Positions 1-5,910 are shown, counted from the stretch's first letter. The stretch: DNA of 12,574 nt from an uncultured Clostridia bacterium (GCA_947626485.1 CANQSG010000046.1:1-12574); one strand, 5' to 3'. Notes: a model not told the origin generated them from the letters alone. A program made the numbers and translations.

Positions 1-77
1 TGGCCGGCGTTTCCACAAAGGAAATTAAAAACCGGATTCGGAGTATGCAGAGTACCCGGCAGATCACCCGCGCCATC
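1..77 (+). CDS. atpG: ATP synthase F1 gamma subunit, N-terminal fragment only
   Basis: Reading from base 3 on the plus strand gives AGVSTKEIKNRIRSMQSTRQ followed by ITRAI. This matches the conserved N-terminal helix of F-type ATP synthase gamma subunits (typically MAG..KEIK.RI.S...T.QITKAM), which forms the rotor coiled coil. Bases 1-2 (TG) fit the end of a start codon whose first base lies outside the window. The match stops at about base 76, where the next residues should be roughly MEMVAA but become SGAAAP, which is the antisense of folP. Only about 25 of some 290 residues are present, with no neighbouring atp genes in view. The fragment is joined head-on to folP through about 15 shared bases. 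The identification rests on a short but characteristic motif; the joining is probably an assembly chimera or a genomic breakpoint. Confidence 0.68.
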
Positions 78-445
78 TCGGGCGCGGCGGCGCCGCTGAC
101 GTCGTTGATGAGCGCCGCGCCCGCGTCGAGCGCCCGGGCAGCAATCTCTGGCGACGTCGTGTCGACCGAAACCGGCACGCCGCAGCTCCGGCAAAGTTCG
201 GGCAGCACTTCCCGCAGGCGTTCCCATTCGACCTCGGCGGGGACGGGGACATGCCCCGGGCGGGTCGATTGCCCGCCGACGTCGAGCAGGTCGGCGCCCG
301 CTTCGACCATCTCCCGCGCGTGGCGCAGCGCCGCGTCCGGCGCGAGAAACTGCCCGCCGTCCGAGAAGGAGTCGGGCGTCAGATTCAAAATTCCCATGAC
401 GGCGGTGCGACCCTGCGGCAGCAGCTCCGTCCCCCGTGCACGCAT
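1..445 (-). CDS. folP: Dihydropteroate synthase, N-terminal half (truncated at a junction)
   Basis: Condenses 6-hydroxymethyl-dihydropterin diphosphate with p-aminobenzoate to dihydropteroate in cytosolic folate synthesis. The ATG at 445-443 sits 8 bases after a GGGAGG site, 37 bases beyond the folE stop. Visible motifs are MGILNLTPDSFSDGG (residues 17-31), the pterin-site stretch DLLDVGGQSTRPG (about 52-64), SVDT (93-96) and INDVSG (113-118). The family match ends at EMARVI (residues 123-128, base 62). The frame stays open to base 1, but the residues there (CRVLCILRIR...) are the antisense of an atpG start and unlike any dihydropteroate synthase. The normal length is about 260-280 residues, so the C-terminal half with the substrate-binding Lys and Arg is missing. 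Genuine folP sequence therefore covers about 62-445. It probably forms an operon with folE. Confidence 0.9.
   Translation of the reverse strand, partial: MRARGTELLPQGRTAVMGILNLTPDSFSDGGQFLAPDAALRHAREMVEAGADLLDVGGQSTRPGHVPVPAEVEWERLREVLPELCRSCGVPVSVDTTSPEIAARALDAGAALINDVSGAAAPEMARVICRVLCILRIRFLISFVETPA
62..76. other. atpG / folP junction with about 15 bp shared sequence
   Basis: These bases fit both neighbours: plus-strand QITRA(I/M) of ATP synthase gamma and minus-strand MARVI of dihydropteroate synthase. Left of 62 only atpG makes sense; right of 77 only folP does. The two genes face each other in opposite orientation, which is not a plausible native arrangement because both are cut. This is the microhomology expected of a short-overlap assembly join, an amplification chimera or an inversion breakpoint. 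Confidence 0.6.
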
Positions 446-482
446 CAAAAAGCGCCTCCCGTTCTCGCCGTTGCGGCGGTTT

Positions 483-1040
483 TCATCGGTGCGTCAGCAG
501 CGCCATCACCTCGCTGCGGGTGCGCGCGTCGGTGCGGATGCAGCCGCGCAGCGCGCTGGTTTGGGTCCGCGCTCCGGCGGCGCGCGCCCCCCGCATCGTC
601 ATGCAAAGGTGCTCGGCTTCGAGAATGACGGCGACGCCGAGCGGCTGCAGCGATTCCTCGAGAAAATCGGCGATCTGCGAGGTCAGTCGCTCCTGCAACT
701 GCGGCCGCCGGGCGAAATGGTCGACGATGCGCGCCAGCTTCGACAGCCCGATCACCCGCCCGCCCTGCGGGATATAGGCGATGTGCGCGTAGCCCGTGAA
801 GGGGAGCAGATGGTGCTCGCACATCGAATAGAGCGGGATGTCCCGCACCGTCACCATCTCCTCGTGATCGGTCGAAAAGGTCTTCACAAGCGCGGTCGGG
901 TCGGCCGCCAGCCCGCTGAAAATTTCCTCGTACATCTCCGCCACGCGGCGGGGCGTCTCCAGCAGTCCCTCGCGCGTCGGGTCCTCGCCGACGGCCTCCA
1001 AAATCATGCGAACCGCGGCTTCGATTTTCGGTTTGTCCAT
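483..1040 (-). CDS. folE: GTP cyclohydrolase I
   Basis: Converts GTP to 7,8-dihydroneopterin triphosphate plus formate, the first step of folate synthesis, as a cytosolic oligomer with one zinc per active site. The chosen ATG (1040-1038) follows GGAG at 8-base spacing and gives 185 residues, normal for bacterial FolE; the reading frame stays open further upstream but that part is unconserved. Visible features are PTREGLLETPRRVAEMY (about 21-37), SMCEHHLLPF (72-81), HLCMTMRGAR (144-153) and the C-terminal RTDARTRSE (169-177). Cys74, His77 and Cys146 match the zinc ligands and His76 the catalytic histidine of the family. The gene precedes folP by 37 bases on the same strand, so the two are probably cotranscribed. 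Confidence 0.96.
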   Translation of the reverse strand: MDKPKIEAAVRMILEAVGEDPTREGLLETPRRVAEMYEEIFSGLAADPTALVKTFSTDHEEMVTVRDIPLYSMCEHHLLPFTGYAHIAYIPQGGRVIGLSKLARIVDHFARRPQLQERLTSQIADFLEESLQPLGVAVILEAEHLCMTMRGARAAGARTQTSALRGCIRTDARTRSEVMALLTHR

Positions 1041-1104
1041 GCTTTCATCTCCGGTTGCAGGGTCGGACGGCGCAGAAATTCCGCCGCCCGTTTCTATGCT
1101 ATCT

Positions 1105-1110
1105 ATTGTA
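1105..1110 (-). promoter_or_regulatory. Possible -10 element for folE-folP
   Basis: TACAAT on the minus strand lies about 65 bases upstream of the folE start, downstream of the veg terminator. No convincing -35 hexamer is seen 16-18 bases before it, so this is only a candidate. Confidence 0.35.
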
Positions 1111-1158
1111 TCACACTTTGCCCGGAAAGAAAAGCCCCCCTTTTTTGCAAAAAGGCGC

Positions 1159-1197
1159 AAAAAAAACGCGAAGCGGCGGGCTGCCCCACGGCTTCGC
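1159..1197 (-). terminator. Intrinsic terminator after veg
   Basis: On the minus strand GCGAAGC (1197-1191) pairs with GCTTCGC (1174-1168) around a GC-rich inner region. A run of eight T follows at 1166-1159. It begins about 20 bases after the veg stop and separates veg from folE. Confidence 0.82.
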
Positions 1198-1216
1198 ATT
1201 GTTTCGGATTGCGTCG

Positions 1217-1462
1217 TTACTGTTCGAGCTCGAGGATTTCGATGTTCTTCGTCAGCACGTCGACGTATTGCAGGGTGCGCAGCTTTGGCGTGCCGCTGCT
1301 GCATTCCTCGATCTGGAAAATGTGCGGATAGACCCCTTTGAGCAGGACGGTCTCGTTGCGCAGCGAGACGCGCGGGTGCGTCAGGGTGACGTGAATGTGG
1401 ATGCGCGGCTGCGTGTGATAAAGCCGGTCGATCCGGTCGTGAATGGCGTCCAAAGCGGTCAT
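1217..1462 (-). CDS. veg: Veg family protein
   Basis: An 81-residue protein resembling Bacillus subtilis Veg, a small Firmicute protein linked in that species to biofilm gene expression; the biochemical role here is unknown. The pattern fits the family: an N-terminal helix with DRIDRL (10-15), then VTLTHPRVSLRNETVLLKGVY (about 25-45), YPHIFQIEE (45-53) and the C-terminal strand YVDVLTKNIEILEL (66-79). It has no signal peptide or membrane segment. The ATG at 1462 follows GGGAGG at 8-base spacing, a consensus-like promoter lies about 58 bases upstream, and an intrinsic terminator follows, so it is probably a single-gene transcript. The family call is by pattern and length, since sequence identity in this family is low. 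Confidence 0.72.
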   Translation of the reverse strand: MTALDAIHDRIDRLYHTQPRIHIHVTLTHPRVSLRNETVLLKGVYPHIFQIEECSSGTPKLRTLQYVDVLTKNIEILELEQ

Positions 1463-1519
1463 GTTTTCTGCCTCCCCGGCGTCCGGCGTCAGGCCGGAAG
1501 TCGCCGAAATCTACGATTT

Positions 1520-1548
1520 ATTATAAGGGATCGGCAAAAAAATTGCAA
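1520..1548 (-). promoter_or_regulatory. Promoter of veg
   Basis: On the minus strand TTGCAA (1548-1543), a 17-base spacer and a perfect TATAAT (1525-1520) form a sigma-A-type promoter about 58 bases before the veg start codon. Confidence 0.85.
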
Positions 1549-1693
1549 AGGCGAAAACGACGTTTTTTTCCCGCGAAATTTCGATTTTTCATGCGCGTTT
1601 TGCCCGAAACGCGGCGGAAAACGGGCGGCGCGCGGGCGGCGATTGCGGGAAACCTGCACAAAAAGCGGGCAAGCGAAATGTATAAAATAATAC

Positions 1694-1721
1694 TTGTAAT
1701 CAGGGAAAAATATGGTACAAT
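1694..1721 (+). promoter_or_regulatory. Promoter of the membrane-protein gene
   Basis: TTGTAA (1694-1699), a 16-base spacer and TACAAT (1716-1721), with TGG just before the -10 acting as an extended -10. It lies about 58 bases upstream of the ATG at 1780 and would exclude start codons further upstream. Confidence 0.72.
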
Positions 1722-1779
1722 AAAAGAAAAATCACCTTTGCCGGTTTTGGGTGAAGGGGACAAGAAGGGAGCATCGGCC

Positions 1780-2532
1780 ATGCCGCCACTGGTACAATCC
1801 GCTTCCGACGCCGCCTCGCTCGGCGCGGCGCTCGGGCAAACGTCTCCGTCCGTCACGACGGCGCTTCTCGTGCTTTCCGCCGTCTTCGCGCTGCTCAACT
1901 GCTTCTTCGGGGTGCAGCTCAAGAAAATCTGGATCACCGTCATCGGCTTTCTGCTCGGGTTTTTGATCGGCTTCGCCCCCTGCGCCCTCTTGATCAAGGC
2001 CGATTTCTCGCCCGTGATCGCGGCTGCCGTCGGGTTGGGCGTCGGCGTGCTCATCGCCCTGATCGCCTATCGGCTCTATCGCTTCGGCGTCTTTCTCTGG
2101 GTCGCGCTGCTGACCTTCGGCTCGGTCTCCGCCCTCTTCGGCGACCGGTTCGAGTGGCTCGGCATCGTCGTCGGCGTCGTCGCCGGGCTGGTCGTCGGCG
2201 CGCTCTCGCTCGTCTTCCTGCGCCCGGTCTGCATCCTTTCGACCGGCGTCAGCGGCGGCATGCTCGCCGCGCAGAATTTCGCGAAGCTCTTCTCTCTGCC
2301 GGGTCGCGTCCTGCCCTACGGCATCGGCGCCGTCCTCGCCGTGCTGGGCGTCGCCGTGCAGTTCACCCTCTCCGCCGCCTCCCACCGCAAGGCGCAGGAG
2401 GCCAAAGCGGCGAAGGCCGCGGGCACGTCCGCCTCGCTTGACGACACGTCGCCCGCCGCACCGCCCGCCGCGCCTCCCGCCGCACCGGCGGAACCCGACC
2501 CGCCCGCCGCGCCGGACGGGGAAGAAAAATAA
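1780..2532 (+). CDS. Polytopic membrane protein, DUF4203/TMEM198-like
   Basis: A 250-residue membrane protein of unknown function. Hydrophobic segments lie at about 27-45, 51-71, 78-97, 102-121, 126-147, 150-166 and 178-199, giving some seven helices, several rich in Gly (for example VGLGVGVLIALIAY, GIVVGVVAGLVVGALSLVF). This layout of short Gly-rich helices resembles DUF4203/TMEM198-type proteins, but that assignment is from pattern only. The last 50 residues are a soluble tail: a Lys/Ala stretch (AQEAKAAKAAG), then low-complexity Pro/Ala repeats (PPAAPPAAPAEP) ending in GEEK. The start was chosen for AAGGGAG 8 bases upstream and because the promoter lies just before it; the longer open frame back to 1543 crosses that promoter. 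No terminator is seen before the perR promoter 30 bases downstream. Confidence 0.75.
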   Translation: MPPLVQSASDAASLGAALGQTSPSVTTALLVLSAVFALLNCFFGVQLKKIWITVIGFLLGFLIGFAPCALLIKADFSPVIAAAVGLGVGVLIALIAYRLYRFGVFLWVALLTFGSVSALFGDRFEWLGIVVGVVAGLVVGALSLVFLRPVCILSTGVSGGMLAAQNFAKLFSLPGRVLPYGIGAVLAVLGVAVQFTLSAASHRKAQEAKAAKAAGTSASLDDTSPAAPPAAPPAAPAEPDPPAAPDGEEK

Positions 2533-2561
2533 TTTTGTTTCCCGCCGCAAAAAATCCGGGA

Positions 2562-2590
2562 TTGACAAACGGGGCAAAATGTGGTATTCT
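2562..2590 (+). promoter_or_regulatory. Promoter of the perR-rbr-rubredoxin operon
   Basis: A perfect TTGACA (2562-2567), 17-base spacer and TATTCT (2585-2590). The expected transcription start falls inside the palindrome that follows immediately. Confidence 0.88.
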
Positions 2591-2615
2591 AAAAACAGGA
2601 ATCATTCCTGTTTTT
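2591..2615. promoter_or_regulatory. Perfect 12-1-12 palindrome, probable PerR/Fur-type operator
   Basis: Arms AAAAACAGGAAT and ATTCCTGTTTTT flank a central C. The palindrome begins on the base after the -10 element and ends one base before the GGAGG ribosome site. Its centre, GAAT-C-ATTC, has the AAT-N-ATT core of the 7-1-7 boxes recognised by Fur/PerR proteins. A bound repressor would cover the transcription start. As RNA it could also fold next to the ribosome site, but its placement and the neighbouring PerR-like gene favour an operator. Confidence 0.68.
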
Positions 2616-2625
2616 GGAGGACGTT

Positions 2626-3042
2626 ATGCAGAAGTTTTCCCGGCAGCGTGAAGTCATTCTGCGCGTGCTGCGCGAGACGGACAGCCATCCGACGGCGGCG
2701 TGGGTCTACGCCCGCGCCCGGCAGATTCTGCCGCACATCAGCCTCGGCACGGTCTACCGCAATCTCGACCGCCTGCGCGCCGACGGGGAGATTTTGCGCC
2801 TGTCGGTCGGGGACAACACGGAGCATTTCGACGGCAACGTCGCCCCGCACCTGCACTTCTGCTGCACGTCCTGTCGGCGGATTTCCGATCTGCCGCTGCC
2901 GCCGGGCTTCGATCCGGCGCTGCTTGCGGGGGCGGAAAACCGCGTGACCGGCTGCCAGCTGCTGCTTTACGGCGTCTGCCGGCAGTGCGCCGCGCACGGG
3001 AATGAAACTGAAATCCAAAATAAACGGAGGTCCATCAAATGA
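2626..3042 (+). CDS. perR: PerR-type peroxide-sensing repressor (Fur family)
   Basis: A 138-residue metal-dependent DNA-binding repressor. In the PerR family, iron-bound protein is inactivated when peroxide oxidises metal-ligand histidines. The winged helix spans about 1-65, with HPTAAWVYARAR (21-32) and the recognition helix SLGTVYRNLDRL (39-50). Ligand-type residues are His21, Asp69, His75, His77 and Asp88, aligning with His37, Asp85, His91, His93 and Asp104 of B. subtilis PerR. Structural zinc cysteines are Cys80/Cys83 and Cys118/Cys121. A TTG at 2614 is in frame, but the ATG at 2626 follows GGAGG by 5 bases and was chosen. The gene heads the rbr-rubredoxin operon; its TGA overlaps the rbr ATG. 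It is probably autoregulated through the palindrome at 2591. Asp at position 69 and the targets support PerR over Fur or Zur. Confidence 0.88.
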   Translation: MQKFSRQREVILRVLRETDSHPTAAWVYARARQILPHISLGTVYRNLDRLRADGEILRLSVGDNTEHFDGNVAPHLHFCCTSCRRISDLPLPPGFDPALLAGAENRVTGCQLLLYGVCRQCAAHGNETEIQNKRRSIK

Positions 3043-3578
3043 AAAAGTATGTCTGTCTGGTCTGCGGTTATGTTTACACCGGCGACGAAGCGCCGGCCGA
3101 GTGCCCGATCTGCCACGCGCCTGCGGAGAAGTTCCAGGAGCAAAAGGAAGACGCCGGCTATGCCACCGTGCACGAAGTCGGCTCCGCCAAAGGGCTCGAC
3201 GAGCGCGTCGTCGAGGAGCTGCGCGCCAACTTCAACGGCGAATGCAGCGAGGTCGGCATGTACCTCGCCATGTCCCGCGTCGCCGACCGCGAGGGTTATC
3301 CCGAAATCGCCGAGGCGTATAAGCGCTACGCCTTTGAGGAAGCCGAGCACGCCGCGAAATTCGCCGAGCTGCTGGGCGAGGTGCTGACCGACAGCACCAA
3401 GAAGAACCTCGAAATGCGCGCCGACGCCGAAGCGGGCGCCTGCGCCGGCAAGTTCGAGCTGGCAAAGCTCGCGAAGCAGCTGGGGTACGACGCGGTGCAT
3501 GACACCGTTCACGAGATGGCGAAGGACGAAGCCCGCCACGGCGCCGGCTTCAAGGGTCTGCTCGCGCGGTATTTTTAA
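3039..3578 (+). CDS. rbr: Reverse rubrerythrin (N-terminal rubredoxin domain)
   Basis: A 179-residue cytosolic diiron peroxidase that detoxifies hydrogen peroxide in anaerobes, and in the reverse-rubrerythrin type also oxygen. The order is reversed compared with classical rubrerythrin: a rubredoxin-like iron site comes first (Cys6, Cys9, Cys22, Cys25), followed by a ferritin-like four-helix bundle (about 54-178). Diiron-type motifs are GECSE (67-71), EEAEH (100-104) and DEARH (163-167), giving two ExxH pairs, with Glu126 and Glu159 as further candidate ligands. The ATG overlaps the perR stop as ATGA and has GGAGG 8 bases upstream, so translation is probably coupled to the repressor. A rubredoxin, the likely electron donor, follows 23 bases downstream. 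Known clostridial homologues are PerR-controlled. Confidence 0.94.
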   Translation: MKKYVCLVCGYVYTGDEAPAECPICHAPAEKFQEQKEDAGYATVHEVGSAKGLDERVVEELRANFNGECSEVGMYLAMSRVADREGYPEIAEAYKRYAFEEAEHAAKFAELLGEVLTDSTKKNLEMRADAEAGACAGKFELAKLAKQLGYDAVHDTVHEMAKDEARHGAGFKGLLARYF

Positions 3579-3601
3579 CCGAGCCGCCGGAGGAAAGCAA
3601 C

Positions 3602-3757
3602 ATGGAAAAATACGTTTGCCCCTGCGGATACACCTATGACCCCGCCGTCGGCGACCCCGACAACGGCATCGCCCCCGGCACGCCGTGGGAAGAGGTCCCG
3701 GAGGACTGGGTCTGTCCGATCTGCGGCCTCTCCAAAGACGCCTTCACGGCGGAATAA
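3602..3757 (+). CDS. Rubredoxin with a CxC first knuckle
   Basis: A 51-residue one-iron electron carrier that presumably feeds electrons to the rubrerythrin encoded just upstream. Typical features are YTYDPAVGDPDNGIAPGT (10-27), PEDWVCPICG (33-42) and a GLSKDAF end. The second iron loop is the usual C38-PI-C41. The first is Cys6-Pro-Cys8-Gly-Tyr, one residue shorter than the usual C-x-x-C-G-Y. Since the whole codon is absent and the frame is intact, a sequencing slip is unlikely. The ATG follows GGAGGA at 7-base spacing. It is the last gene of the operon; a terminator begins 17 bases after the stop. Confidence 0.93.
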   Translation: MEKYVCPCGYTYDPAVGDPDNGIAPGTPWEEVPEDWVCPICGLSKDAFTAE

Positions 3758-3774
3758 CCCCGCAATTTTCAAAG

Positions 3775-3806
3775 AAAGCCGGATGCATCCACGCGTCCGG
3801 CTTTTT
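3775..3806 (+). terminator. Intrinsic terminator of the perR operon
   Basis: AAAGCCGGA (3775-3783) pairs perfectly with TCCGGCTTT (3796-3804) around a 12-base loop, and the T run extends to 3806. Confidence 0.88.
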
Positions 3807-3856
3807 GTCACGGGGAAGGTGTGCGATTCGGCGCTGTACCCGGATGGGATTGCCCA

Positions 3857-3884
3857 TTGAAAAATTACAATTTTGTGTTATACT
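3857..3884 (+). promoter_or_regulatory. Promoter of the restriction-modification operon
   Basis: TTGAAA (3857-3862), 16-base spacer and TATACT (3879-3884), with TGT directly before the -10 as an extended element. It overlaps an in-frame ATG at 3873, which therefore cannot be the methyltransferase start. Confidence 0.78.
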
Positions 3885-3959
3885 GATAGTGGATATTTGC
3901 GAAGAAACTTTTTGCATTCTTTACGCGATCCAAAACCCATGGAAAGGCGGTTATTGATC

Positions 3960-5027
3960 GTGGGATCCAACCAACCCATGAACGGGGCACTGCCTCAAAA
4001 CCCGAAGTCCCCATTCACAACGATCGAGTTATTTGCCGGTGCAGGCGGACTTGCGTTGGGCATAGAAAAAGCGGGCTTTCAAACGCTCGCACTGATCGAA
4101 TTTGATAAAGACGCTGCGGATACCCTTAAAAAAAATCGCCCGGGTTGGAACGTCATTTGCGACGATATTGCGAACCTTTCACCTTTGGATTTGCCGAAGT
4201 ATTTTAACCTTCGCGTCGGGGAATTGGATTTGCTTTCGGGCGGCGCCCCCTGTCAGGCGTTTTCCTATGCCGGAAAGCGGTTGGGACTCGAGGATGCGCG
4301 CGGCACGCTTTTTTATCACTATGCCGTTTTTCTCCAAAAGCTGCAGCCCAAAACCTTTCTTTTTGAAAACGTCCGAGGGTTATTGACGCACGACAACGGA
4401 CGCACCTATAAAACGATTCTTAACGTCTTCACCGACAGCGGATATACCATACAAAAGCAGCTCCTCAACGCTTGGAATTACGGCAACGCGCAAAAACGGG
4501 AAAGACTGATTACCATCGGGGTTCGCAGGGATTTAGTCGGTAAAATCGCGATAAAATTTCCCAAACCCCACGCATACAAGCCGGTTTTACGCGATGTGCT
4601 GCAACAGGTTCCGGAAAGCGTCGGCGTGCAGTATTCCGCGTACAAGCGCGATATTTTCAAGCTGGTTCCGCCCGGTGGCTACTGGCGCGATATTCCTGAA
4701 GAGATCGCTAAGGAATACATGAGAAGCTGCTGGAATATGGGCGGCGGACGAACGGGTATTCTGCGGCGCATGAGCATGGACGAACCGTCGCTTGCTGTGT
4801 TGACGTCGCCGTCGCAAAAGCAGACGGAACGTTGTCATCCCTTAGAGCCGCGCCCCTTCACTGTCAGGGAAAATGCGCGAATCCAATCTTTTCCGGACGA
4901 ATGGCAGTTCTGCGGCAACGTCGGCAGTCAATATAAACAGGTAGGCAACGCCGTTCCGGTCAATTTGGCGTTTGCGATTGCCTTGGAAATCAGAAAAGGA
5001 TTGGAGCGGGCGTCATGTGGAAATTAA
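3960..5027 (+). CDS. Type II DNA (cytosine-5) methyltransferase, predicted GGNCC-specific
   Basis: Transfers methyl from S-adenosylmethionine to C5 of cytosine in the site cut by the partner endonuclease. Family motifs in order (355-residue form): I FAGAGGL (25-31); IV GGAPCQAFS (94-102) with catalytic Cys98; VI ENV (136-138); VIII QKRERLITIG (178-187); a target-recognition region about 200-295; IX RPFTVRENARIQSFPD (298-313); X QVGNAVPVN (327-335). The start is uncertain: GTG at 3960 was chosen because AAAGGCGG lies 9 bases upstream; ATG at 3939 and ATG at 3978 are in-frame alternatives. The 3' end overlaps the endonuclease gene by 13 bases. Base composition is visibly lower in GC than the flanks, suggesting horizontal transfer. 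Specificity is inferred from the Eco47II-like partner, not read from the methyltransferase itself. Confidence 0.94.
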   Translation: MGSNQPMNGALPQNPKSPFTTIELFAGAGGLALGIEKAGFQTLALIEFDKDAADTLKKNRPGWNVICDDIANLSPLDLPKYFNLRVGELDLLSGGAPCQAFSYAGKRLGLEDARGTLFYHYAVFLQKLQPKTFLFENVRGLLTHDNGRTYKTILNVFTDSGYTIQKQLLNAWNYGNAQKRERLITIGVRRDLVGKIAIKFPKPHAYKPVLRDVLQQVPESVGVQYSAYKRDIFKLVPPGGYWRDIPEEIAKEYMRSCWNMGGGRTGILRRMSMDEPSLAVLTSPSQKQTERCHPLEPRPFTVRENARIQSFPDEWQFCGNVGSQYKQVGNAVPVNLAFAIALEIRKGLERASCGN

Positions 5028-5794
5028 ATTTTATCTCGGAAAAGGATTTTAAGCTTCACGTTCGGAATACCATTCAAAACTACGGAGAAAAGCTGTCGCC
5101 ATACGATTTAAAGCGGTTCAACAGCAACACCGTCGACCCGATCAAACTGATTTTTGATAAAACAGTATATCAATACAGTTGGGAGGAAATAATAAAAAAC
5201 GAAATTTTCCGCCAGCGGGACAAATCCAACAATAACGATATCGGCTATTTTCATCAACGTATCTTTCAATACATAGAAAATTGCACGGTTCCCCCAGCCG
5301 GTTGGGACGTCGTCTTTACAAAAGACAGTAGAATCGAAGTTCCTGAATGCGGATCGGTCAAAACCGTTTATGTGGAAATGAAAAACAAGCATAATACGAT
5401 GAATTCCGCTTCCGGCGCGAAAACCTACATGAAAATGCAGAATCAACTTTTGACAGACGATGATTGCGTGTGCTTTTTGGTCGAAGCAATCGCGAGGAAC
5501 TCGCAAAACATTCCGTGGGTCGTGTCGGTTGACGGCGAAAAGCAGAAGCACCGTCGGATTCGCAGAGTCAGCATGGACGAATTTTACAAGACGGTCACGG
5601 GCGAAGCAGACGCCTTCTATAAAATGTGCATGGTGTTGCCAACCGTCATTCAAGAAGTGGTTGCAACCGCCGATTCTATAGCCATTCCGCACGATACCGT
5701 CCTCGAGGAATTGCAACGCATCGCGGATGAAAAGGGCGGTTCTTTTGCGCTGGCGTTGTATATGCTCGGATTTAAGAACTATATCGGTTTCTGA
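5015..5794 (+). CDS. Type II restriction endonuclease, Eco47II/Sau96I-like (predicted GGNCC)
   Basis: A 259-residue endonuclease of the Eco47II family, whose characterised members cut GGNCC. Family-like stretches are LNFISEKDFKLHV (4-16), FNSNTVDPIKL (35-45), NEIFRQRDKSNNNDIGYFHQ (62-81) and EMKNKHNTMNSASGAKTYMK (121-140). The likely PD-(D/E)xK metal site is Asp98 (GWDVVF) with Glu121-Met-Lys123 (YVEMK). A conserved helix DEFYKTVTGEADAFYKMC follows at about 188-205. The ATG lies inside the last codons of the methyltransferase with GGAG 8 bases upstream, so endonuclease synthesis follows methyltransferase synthesis. AT-rich codons (AAA, ATT, TTT) are much more frequent than in the neighbours. 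No controller gene is seen. A hairpin terminator follows. Confidence 0.88.
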   Translation: MWKLNFISEKDFKLHVRNTIQNYGEKLSPYDLKRFNSNTVDPIKLIFDKTVYQYSWEEIIKNEIFRQRDKSNNNDIGYFHQRIFQYIENCTVPPAGWDVVFTKDSRIEVPECGSVKTVYVEMKNKHNTMNSASGAKTYMKMQNQLLTDDDCVCFLVEAIARNSQNIPWVVSVDGEKQKHRRIRRVSMDEFYKTVTGEADAFYKMCMVLPTVIQEVVATADSIAIPHDTVLEELQRIADEKGGSFALALYMLGFKNYIGF

Positions 5795-5819
5795 TTTTTA
5801 CAGCACGGATTCAAACGGT

Positions 5820-5847
5820 AAAAGCGTTTCTGCACGGAAACGCTTTT
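5820..5847. terminator. Hairpin terminator after the restriction gene
   Basis: AAAAGCGTTTC (5820-5830) pairs perfectly with GAAACGCTTTT (5837-5847) around a 6-base loop. The T tract is short and lies mostly within the stem. It marks the right edge of the low-GC island. Confidence 0.7.
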
Positions 5848-5910
5848 GCTTTATGCGAAGGTTTCGTGTCCGGTTTTTTGCGCCGATATAACGGCGGGAA
5901 GGGGGATTGC

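Larger units (their letters stand above)
1463..1779. other. Divergent intergenic region between veg and the membrane-protein gene
   Basis: This 317-base gap holds the veg promoter (minus, 1520-1548) and the promoter for the gene at 1780 (plus, 1694-1721). Between them are an AT-rich stretch, a 10-base palindrome CGAAATTTCG at 1574-1583 and GC-rich sequence with no convincing gene. A plus-strand frame is open from 1543 into the 1780 gene, but it crosses the promoter and its residues look unconserved. Confidence 0.6.

Noticed and set aside
45..1331. 428-codon open frame on the plus strand over folP-folE
   Set aside because: Apart from the first ~11 codons, which belong to the atpG fragment, it is the antisense of folP and folE; Arg/Ser/Ala-rich residues with no family features.
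1732..2577. 281-codon minus-strand frame opposite the membrane protein
   Set aside because: Asp/Glu/Gly/Arg-rich antisense of a hydrophobic gene; no ribosome site or family features.
2591..2615. Palindrome read as a terminator for the membrane-protein gene
   Set aside because: Although it ends in T, it is directly downstream of a consensus promoter and directly before the perR ribosome site, so termination there would silence perR; an operator fits better.
3873..3959. ATG at 3873 as the methyltransferase start
   Set aside because: It lies between the -35 and -10 hexamers, upstream of the expected transcription start, and has no ribosome site.
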